DNA of 64,000 nt from Herbaspirillum sp. (GCF_017744395.1 NZ_JAGIBI010000001.1:434001-498000); one strand, 5' to 3'. Counted from the first letter of the stretch, positions 46,499 through 55,813 are shown. The notes: a model not told the origin generated them from the sequence alone. Made by a program: numbers and translations.

Positions 46499-46984
46499 AT
46501 GATAGAAATTCGTCCCTTTTCTCCTGAACATGCCGAAGGCGTGGTCAACGTCATCCTGCCGATCCAGCAACAGGAGTTCGAGATCCCGATTACGCTGGAA
46601 GGCCAGCCCGACCTGAACGACATTCCCGGTTTCTATCAAAAGGGCCAAGGCAATTTCTGGGTAGCGCTGGATGGCGGCAAGGTGGTCGGCACGGTATCGC
46701 TGCTCGATATCGGCGACGACCAGGTGGCGTTGCGCAAGATGTTCGTCGCGGCCAGCCATCGCGGGCGCGAGTACGGCACCGCCAAGCGTTTGCTGGACGG
46801 CGCCATCGGCTGGGCCAGGGAGCAGGAGGTGAAGCGGATCTATCTCGGTACCACCGACAAGTTCCTGGCGGCGCACCGCTTCTATGAGAAGAACGGCTTC
46901 GCGCTGGTCGAAAAAGATGCGCTGCCGCCGTCGTTTCCGGTGATGGCGGTGGATACGCGCTTTTATGCGCTGGATTGCGCCTGA
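46499..46984 (+). CDS. GNAT family N-acetyltransferase
   Basis: 161 residues from the ATG at 46499. Acetyl-CoA pocket MFVAASHRGREYGTAKRLL, where the usual RGxGxG reads RGREYG, then YLGTTDKFLAAHRFYEKNGF. The arrangement resembles MarR-associated and amino-acid GNATs of Burkholderiales. It is not paralogous to its small neighbour beyond the fold. It is convergent with the aspartoacylase-like gene; 21 bases separate their stops. Confidence 0.9.
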   Translation: MIEIRPFSPEHAEGVVNVILPIQQQEFEIPITLEGQPDLNDIPGFYQKGQGNFWVALDGGKVVGTVSLLDIGDDQVALRKMFVAASHRGREYGTAKRLLDGAIGWAREQEVKRIYLGTTDKFLAAHRFYEKNGFALVEKDALPPSFPVMAVDTRFYALDCA

Positions 46985-47005
46985 ATATACGTGCGGCTAT
47001 CAGGC

Positions 47006-47974
47006 TTACAGCCTGCGGTCGCTTTTCACGCCGAAGTAGAACCACTCATTACCCGCCTGCGCCTTGGGATTGGGAAAGACGATGTAGCCGTCGTCCGGCG
47101 CCAGCACCGCGGCGCCGCCGTGGCGATGCCCGATAGTCTCCCCTTTGGCGACGCGGTCGAAGCTGGCCCATTCGCGGGTGAAGGCATCGGCCGGATGTTC
47201 CATGTCGATCACGTCGACCAGGCGGATGATCTCGATATCCTCCTTTGGCACTTCCAGCGGCACATCCGCCATGCCCAGCAGCGCCAGCGTCTGCAGGATC
47301 GCATGGTAGGCAACCTCCGGCGCGCGCGGGTCCTCGTGCTGCCCGCATTCCAGGGTAATGCCGTAGGCCCCCTGGGTGCGGGCGAATTCCGTGGTGCCTA
47401 CGCCGTAGTTGCGCTCCAGCAGGTCGGGCGCGCCGGCTTTGCCTTCCTTGCGGCGGCGTTCGACGCCGCGCGCGTAAGTCGTCATCCATCCTTCCACGAT
47501 GCGCGTCGTCCCCAGGTGGGCGGCCATGCGTTGTTCGGCCTGCGCATGCGAGAAGGGTTCGATGTCGCCGGCATTGTTTTCCGGCCCCAGCATGGCGAAA
47601 GGCACGCCGCCGGTATGGAAGGAGTGCAGGTCGAGCAGCACGTCGTGCTCGGCGATCCACGGGCACAGCACATTGGCGATGCGGTCTTCGTAGTTGGCCG
47701 GCGCGGCATTGACCTGCATGTTGCGGTTGAGGTTGCGCTCGCCCTGGCGCTGTTTTTTCTGGTAAGCGAGGGGATTGGTGACGGGCACCAGCGTCAGCAG
47801 GCCGCGCGCGATGGCGAGCGAGCCGCCTTCCAGTTCGCGCAGCAGCCGTTCGATGGCGCGTGTGCCGCAAGTCTCGTTGCCGTGCACCGCGCCCAGCACC
47901 AGCAGGCGCGGGCCGGGGGCGAGCGCGGCGAATTGGTGGCGTTGCAAGGTGTTGGGGATACTGCTGGAAGTCAT
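47006..47974 (-). CDS. succinylglutamate desuccinylase/aspartoacylase family protein
   Basis: 322 residues, M14-type zinc fold. Zinc-binding HGNE in LGAVHGNETCGT and His in LLDLHSFHTGG, Arg of the NRNM segment, and catalytic Glu in YGITLECGQHED. The family deacylates amino-acid or related amides. The ATG at 47974 was chosen as homology begins there; an upstream in-frame start at 48040 is less likely. Neighbours do not point to arginine succinylation, so the substrate is open. Confidence 0.9.
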   Translation of the reverse strand: MTSSSIPNTLQRHQFAALAPGPRLLVLGAVHGNETCGTRAIERLLRELEGGSLAIARGLLTLVPVTNPLAYQKKQRQGERNLNRNMQVNAAPANYEDRIANVLCPWIAEHDVLLDLHSFHTGGVPFAMLGPENNAGDIEPFSHAQAEQRMAAHLGTTRIVEGWMTTYARGVERRRKEGKAGAPDLLERNYGVGTTEFARTQGAYGITLECGQHEDPRAPEVAYHAILQTLALLGMADVPLEVPKEDIEIIRLVDVIDMEHPADAFTREWASFDRVAKGETIGHRHGGAAVLAPDDGYIVFPNPKAQAGNEWFYFGVKSDRRL

Positions 47975-48067
47975 GGGAAATCTGTTGTTCTGGCGTTGGC
48001 GTTTAAAGATACTCCAGTTCTGGCAGATGGGCCAGGGCATACCGGTATCGGCATGGGGTGATCGTCA

Positions 48068-48994
48068 TCACCCCATGCGTTTCCAGCCGGGCGTCGCACA
48101 AGAGGCGACCGCGTCATGTGGATGCAGGCTTTCATGGTGGCTGACCGCAACCGAGCAGGCGCCGAAATGCTGCTCCAATGCCTGCCGCAGGCGGCGTGCG
48201 GCATCTTCCACGTACATCAGGTTGGCGCCGTTGAGTTGGGCGAACGCCTGTTCATCGGCGCGCTTGACGGCGGTTTGCACCGGTGTGGCCAAGGCCATTT
48301 CGGCGCAGTCGATCATGGCCAGGAGCGGAAGCGTATCGGCGGCGGGGGAGAGCCTGATGCGTATCTCGGCTTCGCTGCGCTGGCTATGCGGCGTCGCCAG
48401 GCTGGCATGGCTGGAAATCCAGTCGAGCGCATCGCCGCGGGCGATGCCGGGGGCGTCGCCGAAGTGTTCGGCAAATGCATCGCGCACGGCTTGCCGCGAC
48501 AGGGCGGCGGAACAAGGGCAGGTGGAGGAGTACTGGATGCGGATCGCCAGTTCTACCTGCGTGATGCCATCGCGGTGCATGGCCTGCACGTTGACCGGAT
48601 AGCTCTTCCAGCCCGCCAGGCCAGGCGTGCGCAGTGCCGGCCGTTGCTGCAGCAAGCCGAACTCCAGCCCGATGCGCGCGGCGCGTGATCCGCAATCGGC
48701 ATGGCTTTCCATCATTTCGCGCAACAGCCGTTGCAGCGAACCCGGCGACAGTTTCCCATGTTGGGCGAATGCGCCCAGCAGGCGATACAGGCGCGACATA
48801 TGGATGCCCTTGGCATGCGGATCGGGCAGGTCTACGGCAAGTTCCGCGGTGGCCGCCACCGGCGCGGCTTCCGGACCGCCAAGCACCAGGGGAATGGCGA
48901 TGCCGCGCATGCCTACCCAATCCAGCGCCAGGGCAATGTCGGACGCCTCGTGGCGCGCCACATCGGGCAGTGCGGACGTCACCGTCAGCCCCAT
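48068..48994 (-). CDS. folE2: GTP cyclohydrolase IB (FolE2)
   Basis: 308 residues. FolE2 hallmarks are [11 protein letters not shown], catalytic Cys in [13 protein letters not shown], the conserved [15 protein letters not shown], and ending [15 protein letters not shown]. It makes dihydroneopterin triphosphate, the first step of folate synthesis, and works without zinc (with Mn or Fe), so it replaces FolE under zinc starvation. Its ATG lies inside the end of the COG0523 gene (10-base overlap), so the two are translationally coupled and probably zinc-repressed together. Confidence 0.95.
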   Translation of the reverse strand: MGLTVTSALPDVARHEASDIALALDWVGMRGIAIPLVLGGPEAAPVAATAELAVDLPDPHAKGIHMSRLYRLLGAFAQHGKLSPGSLQRLLREMMESHADCGSRAARIGLEFGLLQQRPALRTPGLAGWKSYPVNVQAMHRDGITQVELAIRIQYSSTCPCSAALSRQAVRDAFAEHFGDAPGIARGDALDWISSHASLATPHSQRSEAEIRIRLSPAADTLPLLAMIDCAEMALATPVQTAVKRADEQAFAQLNGANLMYVEDAARRLRQALEQHFGACSVAVSHHESLHPHDAVASCATPGWKRMG

Positions 48995-50199
48995 AACGGA
49001 AAAGGATCTTCCATGCGCGCCCAGCCGGCCGGGCCTTGGGCCATTTCGGCGTCGTCCAGCAGGCAGGCGTCCAGCTTGTCGCGCAGCATGGGCTGGTCCA
49101 GGTCCATGCCGATGAGGACCAGTTCCTGGCGGGCATCGCCGACGTTCTCATCCCATTGCTCCATGATGAAATCGATCGATTCCTGATCTTGCGGCCATTG
49201 TTCGCGCGCTACCGCGGCCCACCATTTTCCTGCCAGCCCGTGGCGACATATGCCGCCCGCCTGTGACCAGGAGCCGGCCTGCGTCGGCCGGCTGGCAAGC
49301 CAGAAGAAGCCCTTGGAGCGCACCACGCCCGGCCATTCGGTGTTGATCAGGTCGAAGAAGCGCCGCGGGTGAAAAGGGCGGCGCGCCCTATAGGCGAAAC
49401 TGGAGATGCCGTATTGCTCGGACTCCGGCACATGTTCGCCGCGCAGTTCCCGCAGCCAGCCGGGGGCTTGCTGGGCCTGCTCGAAGTCGAACAGGCCGGT
49501 TCGAAGGACCTTGTCCAGCGCAACGCGGCCGAAGGCCGACGTTTCGATGCGGGCGCGCGGATTGAGGCCGCGCAGGATGGCGGTGAGGCGTTCCAGTTCC
49601 TGCGGGGAGACCAGGTCCAGCTTGTTGAGCACCAGCACGTCGCAGAACTCGATCTGTTCGATGAGAAGGTCGACCACGGTGCGGCCATCTTCCTCTCCCA
49701 TCGATTCTCCGCGCTCTTGCAGGCTGTCTTGCGAGCTGTAGTCCTTGAGGAAATTGTAGGCATCGACCACCGTGACCATGGTATCCAGCCGTGCCACGTC
49801 GGACAGGCTGGCGCCGTCTTCGCCGGTGAATGTGAAGGTTTCGGCAACCGGCAAGGGTTCGGAAATGCCGGTCGACTCGATGACCAATTGGTCGAAGCGC
49901 CGCTCGCGCGCCAGCTTGCGCACTTCCTGCAGCAAATCTTCACGTAGCGTGCAGCAGATGCAGCCATTGCTCATTTCGACCAGCTTTTCATCGGTGCGCG
50001 ACAGTTCCGCGCCGCCGTTCCTCACCAGTGCCGCATCTATATTGATTTCCGACATGTCGTTGACGATGACGGCGACGCGGCGTCCTTCACGGTTATTGAG
50101 GATGTGGTTGAGCAGGGTGGTTTTTCCGGCCCCGAGGAAACCGGAAAGGACTGTGACGGGAAGCTTGCCATCGGCGAGCTGTGGGGCGGTTGTTGGCAT
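48985..50199 (-). CDS. COG0523 GTPase, zinc metallochaperone-type (ZigA/ZagA-like)
   Basis: 404 residues. P-loop [12 protein letters not shown] (19-30), the metal-binding CICC at 80-83 ([13 protein letters not shown]), Walker B-like [12 protein letters not shown], and NKLDL. The C-terminal half has the CobW_C domain with [13 protein letters not shown]. The family moves zinc to client proteins when zinc is scarce; ZagA binds FolE directly in B. subtilis. The gene overlaps folE2 by 10 bases. The twin palindromes 43-88 bases upstream are the likely Zur-type control sites. Confidence 0.93.
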   Translation of the reverse strand: MPTTAPQLADGKLPVTVLSGFLGAGKTTLLNHILNNREGRRVAVIVNDMSEINIDAALVRNGGAELSRTDEKLVEMSNGCICCTLREDLLQEVRKLARERRFDQLVIESTGISEPLPVAETFTFTGEDGASLSDVARLDTMVTVVDAYNFLKDYSSQDSLQERGESMGEEDGRTVVDLLIEQIEFCDVLVLNKLDLVSPQELERLTAILRGLNPRARIETSAFGRVALDKVLRTGLFDFEQAQQAPGWLRELRGEHVPESEQYGISSFAYRARRPFHPRRFFDLINTEWPGVVRSKGFFWLASRPTQAGSWSQAGGICRHGLAGKWWAAVAREQWPQDQESIDFIMEQWDENVGDARQELVLIGMDLDQPMLRDKLDACLLDDAEMAQGPAGWARMEDPFPLWG

Positions 50200-50241
50200 G
50201 GGAAAAGACCGTTGGCAATGGGGATGGGATGCTGATGTAAA

Positions 50242-50287
50242 TGCAACTTAGTTGCGAAATATCTCATATTTGCAACTAAGTTGCAAA
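50242..50287. promoter_or_regulatory. twin palindromic operator upstream of the zinc-response operon
   Basis: Site B, TTTGCAACTAAGTTGCAAA at 50269-50287, is a perfect 19-base palindrome. Site A, TGCAACTTAGTTGCG at 50242-50256, is the same core with one mismatch; centres are 29 bases apart. Position and target genes suggest Zur, but I cannot confirm that this is the Zur consensus of this group. Site B also lies about 90 bases before the divergent gene at 50375. Confidence 0.7.
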
Positions 50288-50374
50288 TTGTGCGGCTTTG
50301 CCATTGGGAAGCCTTGTCCCGTGGGTAACGCGGGTTCGTGCTAGCATTGCGCCTCGCAATCAGGAGGCGTTTTC

Positions 50375-50599
50375 ATGTCCAATCTCTTTCCCTACAAGGG
50401 GAATTCAGTCATTCCACAAGTTCAACAAACGGACAATGGAAAATTCATGGCCTGCTTCGTGATCCACGAAGGCAAGGATGGCAGCGGCAAGCTGCGCTAC
50501 CAGCGCAAGTCGCCCACCAACGAGTTCGATACCGAAGATGAGGCGGTCGCCTACATCCTGGACTTCTCGGGCGACTGGATCGACCAGAATCCCCTGTAA
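50375..50599 (+). CDS. small uncharacterised cytoplasmic protein (74 aa)
   Basis: 74 residues with a very good ribosome site (AGGAGG eight bases ahead of the ATG at 50375). It has no signal peptide or membrane segment. A beta-rich pattern (MACFVIHEGKDGSGKLRYQ), then an acidic helix (DTEDEAVAYILDFSGDWI). I do not recognise a named family. It is divergent from the COG0523 gene and close to its operator, so zinc control is possible but untested. Ends with a strong terminator. Confidence 0.8.
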   Translation: MSNLFPYKGNSVIPQVQQTDNGKFMACFVIHEGKDGSGKLRYQRKSPTNEFDTEDEAVAYILDFSGDWIDQNPL

Positions 50600-50621
50600 G
50601 CCGGCCCGCACAGCGGGAGTC

Positions 50622-50650
50622 AAAAAGAGCCGCTCGCTGCGGCTCTTTTT
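50622..50650. terminator. intrinsic terminator
   Basis: AAAAGAGCCGC / GCGGCTCTTTT with a TCGCT loop and T run, directly after the 74-residue gene. Confidence 0.93.
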
Positions 50651-50754
50651 ATTGGTGCGGCAAATTGCCACATTCGCAGCGCCTAGCGCGCCGCCTACAA
50701 TACGCGGCTTGTCCAAGCCATCGCCAGCGCTCTTTCTGCGCGGGCCTTTCCTCC

Positions 50755-52173
50755 ATGACCACCACCTACCAGCCGGCCGCTGCCGCGGCCGTCCAGCGCA
50801 AGGGCGCCTCGGCGTTGACGGCCTTGCTGTTGCGACTGCATTTCTATATCGGCCTGTTCGTCGGCCCCTTCATCCTGGTGGCGGCCGTCACCGGCACCTT
50901 GTTCGTGCTGACGCCGCAGATCGAAGCGCGCGTATATGCCCAACAGCTGTACAACCAATCGCACGGTGAGATACAGCCGCTGGCGGCGCAGGTCAAGGCG
51001 GCGCAAGCCTATATGGATGGCTTGGATCACCAGGGCGAACGCCCGCGCCTGTTCGCCGTGCGTCCATCCAAGGCGGAAGGCTGGAATACCCGCGTCATGT
51101 TCAGCCAGGAAGGACTGGGCGACCAGAGCCGCGCCGTGTTCGTCGACCCGGTCAGCCTCCAGGTGCATGGAGAACTGCTGGTCTACGGCACCAGCGGCAC
51201 GCTGCCGTTTCGCACTGCGCTGGATTACCTGCACCGCAACCTGATGCTGGGCGACCTCGGCCGCAACTACAGCGAACTGGCCGCTTCCTGGCTGTGGCTG
51301 GGCGCGCTGGGCGGCGTCTGGCTGTGGTGGAATGCGCGCCGCCGGGCGTGGCCGGAAGTGCGCAGGCCGATGAACGCGCGCCGCCTGCATGCGCTGCTGG
51401 GCATCTGGATCGTGGTCGGGCTGGTGTTCTTCTCGGCTACCGGGCTGACCTGGTCGAAGTGGGCCGGCGCCCGCGTCAACATGCTGCGCGCCGAACTGGG
51501 CTGGATCACGCCTTCGGCCTCGATGCAGTTGCCGCAGGCGAAGGCGGTGGACGGCATGGCTGGCATGGACATGGGCGAGCACGCCGGGCACATGGGGCAT
51601 CAGCACCACGGCGGCATGGCGATGCCCGTGCCAGCAGTCGGCGATCCGGCCCGCTTCGACCTGGTGCAATCGATCGCGCGCGCCGGCGGCATCGATGCAT
51701 CCGAGATCGAAATCCGTCCGCCGCGCGCCGGGAACCAGGCCTGGATGGTGCGCGAGACCGACCGCTCGTGGCCGACCCAGGTCGATACGGTGGCGGTCGA
51801 TCCGGATCGCATGGCCATCACCAGCCGCGCCGATTTCGCCACCTTCCCGCTGGTCGCCAAGCTGATCCGCTGGGGTGTGGATGCGCACATGGGCATCCTG
51901 TTCGGCGTGGCCAACCAGATTGTGATGGCGGCCTTCGGCATCGCGCTGACGGCGATGATCGTGCTGGGCTATGTCATGTGGTGGCGCCGCCGTCCGGCTG
52001 CCGGCTCCGGTTTGGCGCCGCTGTCGGAAGCCTTCATGCGGCTGCCGCCGGCGCAGCGCGCCACGGTTGCCGTGCTGGCCATCCTGCTGGGCTGGAACCT
52101 GCCGCTGATGGGCGTTAGCCTGCTGCTGTTCCTGCTGGTGGATGTGATCCGCTGGCGGCTGGCCCGGCGCTGA
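50755..52173 (+). CDS. PepSY-associated membrane protein with Met/His-rich loop
   Basis: 472 residues. About four to five membrane segments (around 25-52, 178-193, 212-232, 400-425 and the last two helices) and PepSY-type periplasmic parts (FVLTPQIEARVY, HGELLVYGTSGTLPFRTALDYLH). Residues 268-290 form a short periplasmic loop with six Met and five His (AGMDMGEHAGHM then GHQHHGGMAM), as in copper- or iron-handling proteins. Related PepSY proteins in proteobacteria accompany siderophore or copper systems, sometimes as ferric reductases, but no such genes are adjacent. Its end overlaps the convergent phosphoesterase gene by 59 bases. Confidence 0.87.
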   Translation: MTTTYQPAAAAAVQRKGASALTALLLRLHFYIGLFVGPFILVAAVTGTLFVLTPQIEARVYAQQLYNQSHGEIQPLAAQVKAAQAYMDGLDHQGERPRLFAVRPSKAEGWNTRVMFSQEGLGDQSRAVFVDPVSLQVHGELLVYGTSGTLPFRTALDYLHRNLMLGDLGRNYSELAASWLWLGALGGVWLWWNARRRAWPEVRRPMNARRLHALLGIWIVVGLVFFSATGLTWSKWAGARVNMLRAELGWITPSASMQLPQAKAVDGMAGMDMGEHAGHMGHQHHGGMAMPVPAVGDPARFDLVQSIARAGGIDASEIEIRPPRAGNQAWMVRETDRSWPTQVDTVAVDPDRMAITSRADFATFPLVAKLIRWGVDAHMGILFGVANQIVMAAFGIALTAMIVLGYVMWWRRRPAAGSGLAPLSEAFMRLPPAQRATVAVLAILLGWNLPLMGVSLLLFLLVDVIRWRLARR

Positions 52174-53002
52174 GGCCGGCATCCGGCTCCTGCTCCTGTT
52201 CGAACCACTCGCTGCCGCGTTGCACGAAAGTCTGCGACGCGGCCAGCGCGAAGGACTTCTCCCCGGGCTCCCAGCCCAGCCTGTGCACCGCGATCTGGTG
52301 CGCCTCCACCTGCAAGACATTGAACGAATTGGTTTCGCCGCGCCCGCGGGTGGAAGTGGCCGTGCCGGCCTGCACCACCAGCGCCGAATAGCCGGGGATG
52401 TCGTAGTTTTCGGCGCTGCTGGCCGCCGAGCTGGTATGCACATGGCCTGCCAGCAGCAAGTCGGCGCCGCATAGCGCGAAGGCGCGCATGGCGGGCACGG
52501 CCTTGCCGACCAGGCCGTGGTAGCGCGGTCCGGTCGGCAGGTCGAAGGGATGGTGGGTGACGATGATCTTGACCATATGGTCGCCGGCGGCGGCCAGCTG
52601 GCGGCGCGTCAATTCGATCTGGCGGTCGTTCACGCGCCCGTCCTTGATGGTCAGCGAGCGCGCGGTGTTGATGCCGACCACGATCATCTCGTCGTCCAGG
52701 TAGACCGGGTGCAGGTCTTCGCCGATGTAGCGGCGGTACTTGCGCAGCGGCTGCAGCAGGCGCGCGGCGAGGTTGAACAGCGGCACGTCATGGTTGCCCG
52801 GCACCACCAGTTGCGGCTGCGGCAGGGCATCCAGGAAGCGGCGCGCCTGCTTGAACTGGCTGCTGCGCGCGCGCTGGGTCAGGTCGCCGGACACTACCAC
52901 CAGGTCGGGCTTGAGTTCGTGTATCTGCGCGACCAGCGGTTCGATGATGTCGGCGTCGATACGGCCGAAGTGCAGGTCGGAGAGATGGATGACGGTGCGC
53001 AT
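52115..53002 (-). CDS. calcineurin-like metallophosphoesterase
   Basis: 295 residues. The five metal-binding blocks are seen: DLHFG (SDLHFGRID), GDLTQ, GNHDVP, the His in IVTHHPFD and LAGHVHTS. Likely a cytoplasmic phosphodiesterase of the UDP-diacylglucosamine/CpdA-like family. The ATG overlaps the stop of the lipid-kinase gene by one base, so it is part of the PAP2-kinase-phosphoesterase operon and probably acts on a lipid or nucleotide intermediate. The last ~35 residues are a Pro/Gly/Ala-rich tail that overlaps the PepSY gene. Confidence 0.9.
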   Translation of the reverse strand: MRTVIHLSDLHFGRIDADIIEPLVAQIHELKPDLVVVSGDLTQRARSSQFKQARRFLDALPQPQLVVPGNHDVPLFNLAARLLQPLRKYRRYIGEDLHPVYLDDEMIVVGINTARSLTIKDGRVNDRQIELTRRQLAAAGDHMVKIIVTHHPFDLPTGPRYHGLVGKAVPAMRAFALCGADLLLAGHVHTSSAASSAENYDIPGYSALVVQAGTATSTRGRGETNSFNVLQVEAHQIAVHRLGWEPGEKSFALAASQTFVQRGSEWFEQEQEPDAGLSAGPAASGSHPPAGTAAG

Positions 53003-54021
53003 CAGCCGTCCTCCCCGGGTTCCGGCACGATCACTTCCAGCGAGGCCGGGCGGATGCGGTACCGCAGCGGCGTCTGCATGACGGTGACTTCGCCGTCGGT
53101 GGCGACCAGCAGGCGTTTCTTGTGGGTTTCGATCAGGATTTCAGCGGCCGTGAGCGCATCGAAGTCGTGCGCTTCGCGCAGCCGTCCGAACAGGGCGTTG
53201 ATGGCCAGGCGCAGCAGGCCGAGGCGGCCGGTATGGTGGCAGACGTAGAGGCTGAGCCTGCCGCCTGTGAGCGAAGAGCGCTTGCCGATGTCGAGGCCGC
53301 GCATCAGGTATTCGTTGTTGCCGATGAATACCAGGGGCGTGCGGCGCTGGTGGTCCTGGCCGCCGACATGCAGCCGCACGCGCAGGAAGGGGTAGCGCCG
53401 CAGCGCCCCCAGCGCCGCCCAACAGAAGGCCAGCCACTTGCCTCGACCCAGGCGGGCCTGTTGCTTCTCGCGCTCGCGCACGATGTCGGGATACAGGCCG
53501 AGGCTGGAATTGTTGATGAAGGGCACGCCGTTGACTTCGCCGCTGTCGACGCGGATGCGCCGGCCATGGGCGATATTGGCGACGGCCGCTTCCAGCGCCA
53601 GCGGGATGTTCAGGTCCCTGGCGAAATGGTTGAGCGTGCCCAGCGGCAGCACGCCCAGGGCGCTGCGGCAACCGGCATGGGCGAGCAGCGCGGAGGCGGC
53701 CGCGTTGACGCTGCCGTCTCCGCCGCCCACGGCGACGATCCCGACCTGATCCTGCACGGCCTGGCGGATGGCGGCCAGCATCTCTTCGCCGCCGGCGGCC
53801 AGGAGGACGCTGGCGCGCAGGCCATGCCCCGAGAATTGCGCGGCGATGCGCCCGGCCAGTTCCTGCGCATGGCCGTTTCCGGCCCTGGCGTTGATGACGG
53901 CCACCACATCGGGGCGGCCTTGGCCGGGGTCCTGTCGTTGGCTTGCCGGAAATGCATCCGGCGCGGTTTGTTCTGGGAGCGGGTGTGTCGTCATAAGCGG
54001 CGTTGCAGATGGCGCAGACAT
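53002..54021 (-). CDS. diacylglycerol-kinase-family lipid kinase
   Basis: 339 residues (ATG at 54021; a second at 53994). The kinase fold has VAVINARAGNGHAQ, the nucleotide loop VGGGDGSVNAAASAL, PLGTLNHFARDL, and the substrate strand EVNGVPFINNSSLGLYPDIV, matching the DagK/YegS/BmrU group. It phosphorylates a lipid such as diacylglycerol or a sphingoid-like base. It is the middle gene of a three-gene operon with a PAP2 phosphatase upstream (10 bases apart) and a metallophosphoesterase overlapping by one base. Confidence 0.92.
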   Translation of the reverse strand: MSAPSATPLMTTHPLPEQTAPDAFPASQRQDPGQGRPDVVAVINARAGNGHAQELAGRIAAQFSGHGLRASVLLAAGGEEMLAAIRQAVQDQVGIVAVGGGDGSVNAAASALLAHAGCRSALGVLPLGTLNHFARDLNIPLALEAAVANIAHGRRIRVDSGEVNGVPFINNSSLGLYPDIVREREKQQARLGRGKWLAFCWAALGALRRYPFLRVRLHVGGQDHQRRTPLVFIGNNEYLMRGLDIGKRSSLTGGRLSLYVCHHTGRLGLLRLAINALFGRLREAHDFDALTAAEILIETHKKRLLVATDGEVTVMQTPLRYRIRPASLEVIVPEPGEDG

Positions 54022-54031
54022 CGGCCGGAAG

Positions 54032-54796
54032 TCAGTTGGAGCGGGCTTGCGCCCGATAGTGCCGGAACACCGTGAAAATCGCCGTGGTGCACAAGGCGAA
54101 CCAGGCGGCGCCCAGCAGCATCGCGCCCAGCACGTCGCTCAGGAAATGGACGCCGAGATAGACCCGGCTCAAGGCCGTCAGCGCCACCAGCAGCAAGGCG
54201 GCGCCGATGACGGCGGCTTGCGTGCCGCGCCGGCCCGCGCGCAGCCACGCGCCGATGCGCCGGGACAGGGCCGGCTGGCTGAGCAGGTAGGCCGCCAGCA
54301 CCGCGTACAGCAAGGTCGCGCCGATCGTATGGCCGCTGGGGAAACTGTAGCTGTGCAGCACCAGGATAGGATTGTCGAGATGCGGCCGCGGCCGCATGAA
54401 GACATGCTTCAGGCCGAAGTTGAGCAGCATGCCGCCCGGCACCACCAGCCACAGCTCGGCCACCCAGTACCACTGCCGCTCGCGCGCCATGCGCCATAGC
54501 AGCAGCGCGCCCATCGCCAGTACGCCGATGGTGCCGTGCAGGTGGGTGTAGCCGAGCATCAGTTCGGTCAAGGGAGAGAAGGCGTGGCGGTTGAACCAGG
54601 CCGCCAGTTCCAGGTCGAGCCGCACCAGCGCGCCGTCGGCGGCTATCCCGGCGGCCACCAGGGCGAACAGCAGGGTGGCGACGACGGTGGCCAGCACGCC
54701 GGCGGTCAGCGGCAGGCCGGGGCCATGGCCGCGCTCGAAACGGGCCGGGAGGAATCCCCGATGGGGGGAGGATGAGTTGCGTTGCCGGTTTGCCAT
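54032..54796 (-). CDS. PAP2 family membrane phosphatase
   Basis: 254 residues with about six membrane segments. Motif 1 KHVFMRPRPHLDNP, motif 2 YSFPSGHTIGA and motif 3 SRVYLGVHFLSDVLGAML place it in the lipid-phosphate phosphatase branch (PgpB-like). It is first in an operon with the lipid kinase. A phosphatase and kinase for the same lipid in one operon suggests a lipid-recycling pair, perhaps for phosphatidate or a C55 lipid. Confidence 0.92.
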   Translation of the reverse strand: MANRQRNSSSPHRGFLPARFERGHGPGLPLTAGVLATVVATLLFALVAAGIAADGALVRLDLELAAWFNRHAFSPLTELMLGYTHLHGTIGVLAMGALLLWRMARERQWYWVAELWLVVPGGMLLNFGLKHVFMRPRPHLDNPILVLHSYSFPSGHTIGATLLYAVLAAYLLSQPALSRRIGAWLRAGRRGTQAAVIGAALLLVALTALSRVYLGVHFLSDVLGAMLLGAAWFALCTTAIFTVFRHYRAQARSN

Positions 54797-54825
54797 CCGG
54801 CCATTCTAGCGCGCCGCGGGAGCGG

Positions 54826-55593
54826 TCAGGCGCAAGGGTCGCTGCCCAGCGCAATGGAGCGCAGCGCCGGCAGGTCGAGCAATTCGAGCTCGCGGTGGTT
54901 GACGTCGATGACGCCGGTTTTCTTGAAACCGGACAGCAGGCGGCTCACGCTTTCCACCGCCAGGCCGAGATAGTTGCCGATTTCCTCGCGCGTCATGCGC
55001 AACTGGAAACGGGTAGAAGAGTAGCCGCGGCTCATGTAGCGCGACGACAGGTTGACCAGGAAGGCGGCCATCTTCTGCTGCGCGGTCATGCTGCCCAGGG
55101 TCAGCATCACGCGTTGCTCGCGCGAGATTTCCAGGCTCATCATGCGGTGGAACTGGCGCAGCAGCATCGGCATGTCGCGGAACAGGTCTTCCAGGTTGGA
55201 GAAGGGGATCTCGCAGACCTCGCTGTCTTCCAGCGCCACCGCTTCGCACAGGTGGTGGCCGGCGCCGATGGCGTCCATGCCGAGCAATTCCCCTGCCATC
55301 TGGAAACCGGTGATCTGCTGGCCGCCGTTGAGATTGTGCTGGAACGTCTTGAAGTGGCCCAGCCGGATCGCATACAGCATGTCGAACTTGTCGTTGACGC
55401 GGTACAGGGTCTCGTCGCGCCTGACCTTGCGGCGGCGGCTGATCACTTGTTCCAGCCGCTGCATGTCGCCCTGGTCCAGGCCCATCGGCAGGCACAGCTG
55501 GTGCATGCCGCAGGCGGAGCAACTGGCGCGCAGCGCCTGCACGGTGGCGCCGGGTGCGGAGCGGGGCAAGGCGGAGGGCGATAAGCTGGACAT
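54826..55593 (-). CDS. fnr: FNR-type oxygen-sensing regulator
   Basis: 255 residues. The iron-sulphur cysteines are Cys25, Cys28, Cys34 (SCSACGMHQLC) and Cys116 (GHHLCEAV), with the same spacing as FNR. Cyclic-nucleotide-fold barrel, dimer helix, and the recognition helix in EEIGNYLGLAVESVSRLL, with the E..SR contacts of E. coli Fnr. The 4Fe-4S cluster breaks down in oxygen. The ATG at 55593 was chosen over open upstream frame. Its targets in this window are unknown. Confidence 0.95.
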   Translation of the reverse strand: MSSLSPSALPRSAPGATVQALRASCSACGMHQLCLPMGLDQGDMQRLEQVISRRRKVRRDETLYRVNDKFDMLYAIRLGHFKTFQHNLNGGQQITGFQMAGELLGMDAIGAGHHLCEAVALEDSEVCEIPFSNLEDLFRDMPMLLRQFHRMMSLEISREQRVMLTLGSMTAQQKMAAFLVNLSSRYMSRGYSSTRFQLRMTREEIGNYLGLAVESVSRLLSGFKKTGVIDVNHRELELLDLPALRSIALGSDPCA

Positions 55594-55813
55594 AAGTGTT
55601 TCAGATTCCTTCTTGGTGGTTGCTGCGCAGTCGGGATTGCTGCGCTGCAACTGGATATGACATGCCTGCCGGTGCACGAGTGTTCAGGCAAACATCATCA
55701 TACGGCGCGGTAAAAGCATTCAAATCGATGGATAGCGATGCATCTTGGCCCCTGTATTGGCCCTTGTATCACAGTTGCGGTGCCGGGACGCCTTTCGGAT
55801 GTACGGTTCAGAA

